From contig JAITTM010000181.1 of NCBI GenBank assembly GCA_031286975.1, positions 1-8,809 on the forward strand: 8,809 nt of DNA. Direction: 5' to 3'. The position numbers and the translations under genes were made by a program. The stretch comes from Coriobacteriales bacterium. GTDB taxonomy: Bacteria; Actinomycetota; Coriobacteriia; Coriobacteriales; UBA8131. The notes beneath the pieces are model-generated. The model was not told the origin of the DNA. It made no database searches and worked only from the letters and a program-made list of their open reading frames with translations. Positions 1-5,005 of this stretch are shown here, piece by piece (position 1 is the stretch's first letter; each line of letters begins with the position of its first letter).

Positions 1-134
1 GTGTACAGCAGGACGCCGCAGCCGATATGGCAACCCGGCCCGGACCAGGCACTGCCGCGTGTCACCGTGAGGTCGCCCTCCTGGTAGCTGTACGGCTTGT
101 CGTGCGGTACCAGCGTGTAGCCTCTGTCTTCCAT
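1..134 (-). CDS. Molybdopterin-dependent oxidoreductase (DmsA-like), N-terminal fragment
   Basis: Partial gene: only the first 44 codons are inside the window and the rest lies beyond the left edge. The start is ATG at 134 (read leftward), preceded by GGGAG at 141-145 with 6-base spacing. The peptide begins MEDRGYTLVPHDKPYSY and then has a Cys-x3-Cys motif (C35, C39, in GCHIGCGVLLY). This resembles the N-terminal iron-sulfur binding segment of catalytic subunits in the DMSO reductase superfamily, which bind bis-molybdopterin guanine dinucleotide and one [4Fe-4S] cluster and catalyse anaerobic respiratory or catabolic redox reactions. The remaining cluster cysteines would lie outside. No twin-arginine signal is visible in these 44 residues, so it may act in the cytoplasm or be exported with a partner. 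It is transcribed away from the membrane LuxR gene at 508, a pairing common in Eggerthellaceae. The substrate cannot be inferred from this fragment. Confidence 0.72.
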   Translation of the reverse strand, partial: MEDRGYTLVPHDKPYSYQEGDLTVTRGSAWSGPGCHIGCGVLLY

Positions 135-363
135 AACCTACTCCCTTCGCTTGCTTGCTGTCTTCGTCTATCCATCAAGGCCAAACAGCGACCTCAAGAC
201 GCCTCGTTGGTCATGCTGTTGAGAAAACCGGGCGCAACGCCGTCGAGTCTCGCCCAACAACGCAGGGCAGCCACCCGGGCTTTAGCTCTGCACGGTGATC
301 TAGATATATGGGGAGTTGTGCTGTGATATTCAAGGCAGGCCACCCTCACACCCCTCATGCCTG

Positions 364-392
364 CTGCCATCGTGTGGCACTCCGTGTATAAT
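364..392 (+). promoter_or_regulatory. Sigma-70-type promoter for the leader ORF and luxR
   Basis: The -35 box is CTGCCA at 364-369 (4 of 6 against TTGACA). A 17-base spacer leads to a perfect -10 box, TATAAT, at 387-392. Transcription would start near 398-400, giving a leader RNA of about 108 bases before the luxR ATG at 508. The -10 box lies between the two arms of an inverted repeat (380-386 and 404-410), a good position for a repressor or for autoregulation. Confidence 0.7.
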
Positions 393-410
393 TACGCTGT
401 ATGCACGGAG
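380..410. repeat. Inverted repeat bracketing the luxR -10 box
   Basis: The arms CTCCGTG (380-386) and CACGGAG (404-410) are exact 7-base complements separated by 17 bases that contain the -10 box and the likely transcription start. Centre-to-centre distance is 24 bases. The left arm is upstream of the likely start, so this would act as a DNA site rather than an RNA hairpin. The right arm also contains GGAG, the presumed ribosome binding site of the 418-504 ORF. A 7-base match at this spacing could arise by chance in 370 bases. Confidence 0.35.
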
Positions 411-417
411 CTACGCT

Positions 418-504
418 ATGCGCAACGGACCAAAGGCGGTATCGCTCAAAGGTCTGGTTTTGCGGAATCTCTCAGCCTTAAAGGTTGATTACGTCAGGCG
501 GTGA
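418..504 (+). CDS. Possible 28-residue leader peptide upstream of luxR
   Basis: A short ORF (MRNGPKAVSLKGLVLRNLSA followed by LKVDYVRR) begins about 19 bases after the predicted transcription start. Its ATG is preceded by GGAG at 407-410 with a 7-base spacing. It ends in TGA at 502-504, only three bases before the ATG of the regulator gene, and is in the same frame as that gene. The luxR ribosome binding site (AGGCGGTGA, 496-504) is made of its last codons and stop. Ribosomes translating it would therefore finish on top of the luxR start, which favours coupling. The peptide is basic (7 Lys/Arg, 1 Asp) with no run of one amino acid, so classic attenuation is not evident. It resembles nothing I recognise. 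Expression is unproven. Confidence 0.4.
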   Translation: MRNGPKAVSLKGLVLRNLSALKVDYVRR

Positions 505-507
505 CCT

Positions 508-2124
508 ATGGAAAATAATGCGAGCAACGCTAAATCCGCAGGTAAAGACCCTAAGAAGGCCACAAAGACCAAAGCCGTTGAGACAGAAGCGGCACAAGGT
601 GCCAAGGGCACAGCAGGCAAGGGTCGGCGGAGGCGGAGCTCTGTGACCACTCTGCCACCTGACGAGCATCCCCCTGGCCACGGTCTGCTTAATGACGATA
701 AGCAACTCTCAGCGATGATCAGCGTTGGCATTGGTTTTTGTTGCTACTGGACCTGTTTCTTCTACCTCTTCTTCGGCTCGGCGTATCCCAGCGAAATGCA
801 GCTTTCTCTTACCCACCAGACGTTGTTTAGGGTGGTGGCCTTAGCGGGCATGCTCGCCGTACTGTATCCCGTCTCCCGCCTTTGCGATTTTTTTGCCACG
901 GGCAGTGGCGAGCGGCTGCTGCGCCTGGCTGCGAGCATCCTGCTGCCAGGTCTGGCGCTCACTCTGCTGGCACAGGGGCTGCTGGGTCAACCGACCCCGC
1001 TTTGGCTGGGAGCGCTGCTCTGGTTTTGCGGCGGGGTCAGCCTGGGTGCCACCGGCCTGCTCTGGACCTCGCTTGTCGCCAACTTCGACATCCACGTCTC
1101 GGCGCAGTGCCTGTGCATATCGGTGGCCGCAGGCGGTGCTCTCTTCCTTTTGGTCGATACCGTGCCGCTCGCTCCGGCAGCGGTGTTCTTGCTGCTGTTG
1201 CCCCTGGGAGGCCAGCTCTTGCACCGCATGATGAGCGCGGAGGTTGCTAAAGCCAGCTTTGGCAACCGGGTGCAGACTCTGGAGCGCTCGCCACTGGTGC
1301 CACCCACCGATGCCTACCTCGCGCTGTATGGGCTGGTGTTCGGGCTGGCGGCCTGCATCGTCAACGGCCTGGGCAGGAGCATCGGCATCACGCTGGCCTT
1401 GAGCGGCACACTGATCCTCGGCTCGCTGGCGATGTCACTGTTCTTTCGCAACAGCGGTGACCATATGGTGCATGGTTCCGCGCAGCGCTATGTGGTGCTC
1501 TTGCTGGTGATAGCCTTGGTGCCGCTGGGTTTTGTGAGCGACCTACCCTATATGATCTGCGCTTTTCTCCTGGTTTTAGGTTTTATATGCCTAAACATCG
1601 TGAACCTGGGAGCGCAGATGTCTTTGGCCTACCACTTCAAGAGTCAGCCGCTGTATCTGGTGGGGCGTGGCCGTCTGCCCATGCTCTCAGGAATGCTCAT
1701 CGGCTACATAATCGGCGCTGGCGTACTTGCCGCCCGCTTGGAGGGACACGACTACCTGCTGCCCCTTGCCTTGGTGCTGGTGATACTGGTATCGACCTTT
1801 ATCGCGCTTGTGCCCCTGGAGCAGGACAGGTACGCCCAGGCCAGCCAGCCTGTCGCCGCTATCGTGGGTGGCAGCGGGCACTGGAAGAAGCGCTGCCTGG
1901 TGGTGTCGGAGCGCTACCGGCTCTCTGCACGCGAGTCGGAGGTGCTCGATCTTCTGGCCAAGGGCAGGAGCATTGCCTTTATCCAGAACAAGCTCTTCAT
2001 CTCGTCGCATACCGTAAAGACGCACGCCTACAACATCTACAAGAAGCTCAAAGTTAACTCGAAAGAAGAACTCATCACCCTCATAGAGAGCATCGAGCCG
2101 CCCGATGAGATGCAGCGGGAGTAG
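508..2124 (+). CDS. Membrane-bound LuxR-family transcriptional regulator (12-TM sensor plus HTH)
   Basis: A 538-residue regulator in three parts. Residues 1-66 are hydrophilic and rich in Lys, Ala and Arg, ending with an RRRR cluster at 40-43; this part is probably cytoplasmic. Residues about 70-436 hold roughly 12 hydrophobic segments (near 70-92, 105-123, 139-158, 165-187, 198-218, 222-238, 269-287, 292-313, 327-343, 346-366, 390-410 and 416-436), resembling a major-facilitator-like membrane domain. Residues about 470-531 form a LuxR/GerE helix-turn-helix, with LSARESEVLDLLAKG, a recognition helix around SSHTVKTHAYNIYKKL, and a conserved-type ending in LITLIE. There is no receiver or autoinducer domain. 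Regulators of this design are abundant in Eggerthella and relatives, often beside molybdopterin enzymes; here one lies divergent to such a gene. The ATG at 508 follows a near-consensus ribosome site at 496-504. The ligand and target promoter are inferred only by proximity. Confidence 0.9.
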   Translation: MENNASNAKSAGKDPKKATKTKAVETEAAQGAKGTAGKGRRRRSSVTTLPPDEHPPGHGLLNDDKQLSAMISVGIGFCCYWTCFFYLFFGSAYPSEMQLSLTHQTLFRVVALAGMLAVLYPVSRLCDFFATGSGERLLRLAASILLPGLALTLLAQGLLGQPTPLWLGALLWFCGGVSLGATGLLWTSLVANFDIHVSAQCLCISVAAGGALFLLVDTVPLAPAAVFLLLLPLGGQLLHRMMSAEVAKASFGNRVQTLERSPLVPPTDAYLALYGLVFGLAACIVNGLGRSIGITLALSGTLILGSLAMSLFFRNSGDHMVHGSAQRYVVLLLVIALVPLGFVSDLPYMICAFLLVLGFICLNIVNLGAQMSLAYHFKSQPLYLVGRGRLPMLSGMLIGYIIGAGVLAARLEGHDYLLPLALVLVILVSTFIALVPLEQDRYAQASQPVAAIVGGSGHWKKRCLVVSERYRLSARESEVLDLLAKGRSIAFIQNKLFISSHTVKTHAYNIYKKLKVNSKEELITLIESIEPPDEMQRE

Positions 2125-2210
2125 ACAAGGGTCATTCTGGAGAGCAGCGGAGGGTTTGCGGGCAGCCGTGCAGGCTGATTGCGAGCGCCTGCCCTACCCG
2201 GATAGCATCA
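2125..2210. other. Short convergent gap with a weak stem-loop
   Basis: These 86 bases lie between the ends of luxR (plus) and the zinc-ribbon gene (minus). GGGCAG at 2160-2165 can pair with CTGCCC at 2189-2194, and an inner stem AGCC/GGCT (2164-2167 with 2173-2176, loop of 5) competes with it. No T-tract follows on either strand, so a standard intrinsic terminator is not supported. If termination happens here, it is either factor-dependent or uses this imperfect structure. Confidence 0.25.
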
Positions 2211-2405
2211 TCAAGCGTTGTTGCTGGGCCTTTGAGCAGACGGGACGACTGTGGCGGGGCCGGGAGCAAAGCGGTTGCCGCAGGCGCGGCATTCTGGGGC
2301 TCCCGGCTCGTTTTCTATCCCGCAGCGCAGGCAGATGATCGGCGGCACCACCATCGTACGCGGCTTGCCACACCTACCGCAGCCTATACAGGCATAGCTG
2401 CACAT
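2211..2405 (-). CDS. Small zinc-ribbon protein
   Basis: A 64-residue Cys-rich protein. The N terminus has Cys at 2, 6, 9 and 12 (CIGCGRCGKPR at 6-16). The middle has two CxxC knuckles, C25-x2-C28 and C39-x2-C42, spaced as in a zinc-ribbon fold. The tail (47-64) is Pro/Ala-rich and probably disordered. The ATG at 2405 has GGAG (complement of 2415-2418) about 9 bases upstream. I associate short proteins starting this way with Coriobacteriia, but this is recollection, not a search. The function is unknown; nucleic-acid or protein binding is possible, and the first four cysteines could bind a second metal or an Fe-S cluster. It lies 78 bases after the hydrolase gene on the same strand, with no good promoter in the gap, so it is probably the last gene of that operon. 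Confidence 0.72.
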   Translation of the reverse strand: MCSYACIGCGRCGKPRTMVVPPIICLRCGIENEPGAPECRACGNRFAPGPATVVPSAQRPSNNA

Positions 2406-2483
2406 CCGTTAAGGCTCCTAACTGTCATGACCGTCAAGTGGTCGCAACGCTGTTGCTGCCGCCCCTTGTAGCACCAGGGCGAC

Positions 2484-3224
2484 TCAGTCGTCCTCCATGA
2501 GGAACTCAAGAACCAGGCGGTCGAATTCCTGAGGGGTATCACGCATCACGAAGTGGCTGGCCTTTGCTATGACCTCGTGGCGGGCGCACCTGAGCGATGT
2601 GGCGATAAGGGTGCTGTGTTCGTGTTTGATCACGTCATTCTCACCGGTAATGATAAGCGTCGGTATCGAGAGCTTCTCCAGACTGGAGGGCTCGATATGG
2701 GGATGATTGAGCATCAGGTCGAGCAATTCCTTCTTGGTTTTGCCGCCTTTTGAGAAGAGGCCCTTCAAGCCTGAGCCTGCCGCCTGCAACTGCAAGGCAC
2801 GGTGTACTGATGGGTTGAGGCCGGAGGGGCTGATGTTGCCCCCCACCAGTATCATGGCAGCAACACGTTCGGGGTGCTGCACGGCGAACTCCAAGGCGAT
2901 GTTGGCGCCGTCAGAAAAACCGAGAACCAAGAAGTTGCCTATATGCAGCTTGTTGACCAGCATAAAGAGGTCGCGCGCAAACAGCTCGTAGCTGAACGCC
3001 TTCTCGCCATGCGATGATTTGCCATGACCACGGGTATCGACCGTCAAAACGGTGTAGTAGGGGAGCAACGACTCAAAATGTCCATCAAAGACATGCATGT
3101 CCTCTCCATTGCCGTGGAGAAGGATAAGCACGGGCGCGTTGCTCAGGGAACTCTGGTGAACTTCATAATAGATTGCAGCGTCGTCGTCTCTGACATACCC
3201 GTTGATCCAGGTTATCTTCGGCAC
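2484..3224 (-). CDS. Alpha/beta-fold hydrolase
   Basis: A 246-residue single-domain alpha/beta hydrolase of normal length. The oxyanion-hole loop is HGNGE at 37-41. The nucleophile elbow is GFSDG with Ser104. The acid is likely Asp197 in TGENDV, and the catalytic His is H224 in KASHF, so the triad is complete. Such enzymes cleave esters, lactones, thioesters or C-C bonds of small molecules; the substrate cannot be read from sequence. The cap region (about 130-180) is short and Lys-rich. No signal peptide is present, so it is cytoplasmic. The start is GTG at 3224, chosen because a strong GGGAGGAG site stands just upstream and no earlier ATG fits. It begins 42 bases after the P1 peptidase stop, consistent with one transcript. 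Confidence 0.9.
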   Translation of the reverse strand: MPKITWINGYVRDDDAAIYYEVHQSSLSNAPVLILLHGNGEDMHVFDGHFESLLPYYTVLTVDTRGHGKSSHGEKAFSYELFARDLFMLVNKLHIGNFLVLGFSDGANIALEFAVQHPERVAAMILVGGNISPSGLNPSVHRALQLQAAGSGLKGLFSKGGKTKKELLDLMLNHPHIEPSSLEKLSIPTLIITGENDVIKHEHSTLIATSLRCARHEVIAKASHFVMRDTPQEFDRLVLEFLMEDD

Positions 3225-3266
3225 GTTTGACTCCTCCCAGTCATTTGCTTGGTTCAGAATACCATG

Positions 3267-4304
3267 TTAGAGCGCATCGCATTGAAACGAACTTGAAGCG
3301 ATGAGCCCATATGCCGCCTCGGCACTGCGTACCGCGTTATAGATGGCCTGCTCCATCACTGTCGTTGCATAGACAGCCACCACATCAGGATGCGCCTGCA
3401 CGCTGCCTTGGGCAAGCGCGAACACGGCATCTCCGTCAAAGGAGCTGTGCACCGGCTCGATGGCACGCGCCAGGGCATCGTGGGTGACCGAAGCGAGTCG
3501 GTTGCTCTGGACCTTGTCGAGTGCCGCATTGGTTAGCACACAGCCAATGGTGGTGTTTGCGGCAAAGGGATTCGTGGGGCTTTGTCGCAGCAGGTCAAGT
3601 GCTGCATGGGCGCCGAGAATGACGGGCTTGCCATCGCTGCCGGTCGCCACGCTGCCTGCAAGTGCTGTCCCGGTCGCCCTGTCCACCACGGTGCCCAGGG
3701 CATTGACGGCAACGAGGGCGCAAACGATGAGCTCGTCGATCTGTATGCTCGCGGCTCCCAGTCCGCTTTTCATCGCATGGTCTGCGCCGAGCAGCTTGCC
3801 CACACTGGCACCGCAACCGGCACCCACGTTGCCAACGGCCAGCGCAGGGGCTGCGGCGGCACAGGCGGCATAGCCCATGGCAGCATCGGGGCGCACTGTG
3901 GCGTCGCCCACCGAAAGGTCGAAGAGCGATGCGCCGCAGACGATGGGCACGCAAGAATCCGAGAAGGGGATCCCGATGCCCTTCTCCTCAAGATAACGCA
4001 TGACACCGCCCGCCGCGTCAAGCCCAAATGCACTGCCGCCACTCAGGATGACCGCGTGCAGCTGTTGCACCAGGTTAAGAGGGTCGAGAAGGTCGGTCTC
4101 GCGGGTTGCGGGCGCTCCGCCACGCACCGCCACACCGCCAACGGCACCCTCGGGGGCAAGTATCACCGTGCAACCGGTACCGGCTTGGATGTCCTGCGCC
4201 TGGCCGACGGTAAAACCAGAGGGCAGTTGAGCTGCGCTGCCCGTTGCCAAAGGCAGCGGGGGCTGGCCGGGGGCGGATGAGGCAGCGAGCACCGGCGCCC
4301 TCAT
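3267..4304 (-). CDS. P1-family (DmpA/NylC-like) N-terminal nucleophile peptidase/amidohydrolase
   Basis: A 345-residue protein of the P1/S58 family, made as one chain and cleaved by itself into two parts. The likely cleavage point is Asn250-Thr251 in AANTTIGCVLTNAAL; Thr251 would become the N-terminal nucleophile, as in the nylon-oligomer hydrolase NylC, where cleavage is also Asn-Thr. DmpA-type relatives use Gly-Ser instead. Family hallmarks include the Gly-rich LSGGSAFGLDAAGG (87-100) and GNVGAGCGASVGK (158-170). Known members release N-terminal residues, beta-peptides or cyclic/linear amides. No signal peptide is visible; residues 1-27 form an Ala/Pro-rich tail before the conserved part, so a later start cannot be excluded. 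The ATG overlaps the acetyltransferase stop as ATGA and has GGAG upstream, indicating translational coupling. Confidence 0.88.
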   Translation of the reverse strand: MRAPVLAASSAPGQPPLPLATGSAAQLPSGFTVGQAQDIQAGTGCTVILAPEGAVGGVAVRGGAPATRETDLLDPLNLVQQLHAVILSGGSAFGLDAAGGVMRYLEEKGIGIPFSDSCVPIVCGASLFDLSVGDATVRPDAAMGYAACAAAAPALAVGNVGAGCGASVGKLLGADHAMKSGLGAASIQIDELIVCALVAVNALGTVVDRATGTALAGSVATGSDGKPVILGAHAALDLLRQSPTNPFAANTTIGCVLTNAALDKVQSNRLASVTHDALARAIEPVHSSFDGDAVFALAQGSVQAHPDVVAVYATTVMEQAIYNAVRSAEAAYGLIASSSFQCDAL

Positions 4305-4921
4305 CGCTGTGCTCCGCTCAGCAATGCGGCCGCAAGGGCAAGGGCGGTGTCGATGTCGTTTTGCTTGACCTTATCCAGAGGCAAGGGGTTGCCAAAGGCA
4401 CCGGGATCAATGGCGCCGGGGATGCGGTACTCCATCCAGAGCACATCGCGCCAGGCTCCCAGCTTATAGCCGTTGGCTCCGTGGATGCCCAGGTCGTTGA
4501 AGCCAAAGTGCCGGTGCAGCGCCACGCTTGCGTCGTTGGGCATGGTTATGACGGCATAGAGGTTGCAGTAACCCTGCACCTTGAGGATCGAGAACAAAGC
4601 GGTATAGAGCGCGGTGGCGATGCCCCTGCCGTGAAAGGCGGGATTGATATAGATGGAGAGCTCGGCATTCCAGCGATAGGCCTCCTGCGGCCGCACCTTG
4701 TTGGCATAGGCAAACCCCACCACCTGATTGTCGATCTCGCAGACGAGGTAAGGGTAGTGCTTCTTGATATCCGCCATGGTTTTTTGGACGTCCGCAACCG
4801 TTGGGACCTTGGAGGTAAAGGTGATCGCAGTATCGATCACATAGGGTTTGTAGATGTCGATGATCGCCTGTGCGTCATCAAGTTGGGCAAGCCGCAAAGA
4901 TACCTTGCTGTTCTCACTCAT
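4301..4921 (-). CDS. GNAT N-acetyltransferase, phosphinothricin-acetyltransferase type
   Basis: A 206-residue GNAT enzyme that would transfer an acetyl group from acetyl-CoA to an amine. The acetyl-CoA loop is HGRGIA at 97-102. The upstream strands contain IYKPYVIDTAITFTSKVP (23-40) and AYRWNAELSIYI (81-92, with Glu87), and later PNDASVALHRHFGF (128-141), all in the order seen in the PAT/MnaT subfamily, whose members acetylate phosphinothricin, methionine sulfoximine or similar amino acids. The actual substrate is unknown. The family usually ends near residue 165-180, so the last 35-40 residues, partly helical and Ala/Leu-rich, are an extension. The ribosome site is weak (GAGAG about 8 bases before ATG). 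It is the first gene after the promoter at 4969-4997 and overlaps the peptidase start by four bases. Confidence 0.88.
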   Translation of the reverse strand: MSENSKVSLRLAQLDDAQAIIDIYKPYVIDTAITFTSKVPTVADVQKTMADIKKHYPYLVCEIDNQVVGFAYANKVRPQEAYRWNAELSIYINPAFHGRGIATALYTALFSILKVQGYCNLYAVITMPNDASVALHRHFGFNDLGIHGANGYKLGAWRDVLWMEYRIPGAIDPGAFGNPLPLDKVKQNDIDTALALAAALLSGAQR

Positions 4922-4968
4922 AAAACCAACTCTCTTAGTTTTGGACAGGAGTCCTTTGCCGGAACACT

Positions 4969-4997
4969 ATTCTAACCGTATGGGTATTTGGCGGCAA
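4969..4997 (-). promoter_or_regulatory. Promoter of the acetyltransferase-peptidase-hydrolase operon
   Basis: Read on the minus strand: -35 TTGCCG (4992-4997, 4 of 6), a 17-base spacer, and -10 TAGAAT (4969-4974, 5 of 6). Transcription would start near 4962, leaving about 40 bases before the ATG at 4921. It lies just after the stop codon of the rRNA methyltransferase on the same strand, so the operon can be expressed independently of that gene. No terminator hairpin was seen between them. Confidence 0.6.
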
Positions 4998-5005
4998 ACC
5001 ACCTG

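Larger units (their letters stand above)
135..507. promoter_or_regulatory. Divergent control region between oxidoreductase and luxR genes
   Basis: This 373-base stretch separates two divergent genes. It holds a clear plus-strand promoter (364-392), two inverted repeats (335-364 and 380-410), a near direct repeat (TACGCTGTATGC at 393-404 and TACGCTATGC at 412-421, 19 bases apart) and a 28-codon ORF at 418-504. For the minus-strand gene I found no convincing promoter. The best candidate is TTGAGG with a 19-base gap to GATAGA, which is weak, so activation by the neighbouring regulator would be reasonable but is inference. Bases 146-330 contain nothing else I can name. Confidence 0.55.

Noticed and set aside
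27..326. 99-codon plus-strand ORF over the left edge
   Set aside because: It overlaps the oxidoreductase start antisense, and its composition shows no protein-like pattern.
2105..2471. Plus-strand ORFs between luxR and the hydrolase
   Set aside because: They cover the zinc-ribbon gene in antisense; the zinc-ribbon frame has ordered CxxC motifs and a ribosome site.
3582..4280. 232-codon plus-strand ORF
   Set aside because: It lies wholly antisense to the P1 peptidase, has low-complexity composition and shows no family motif; a GC-rich shadow frame.
4244..4975. 243-codon plus-strand ORF
   Set aside because: Antisense to the GNAT gene, which has clear motifs and a promoter; the ORF shows no recognisable domain.
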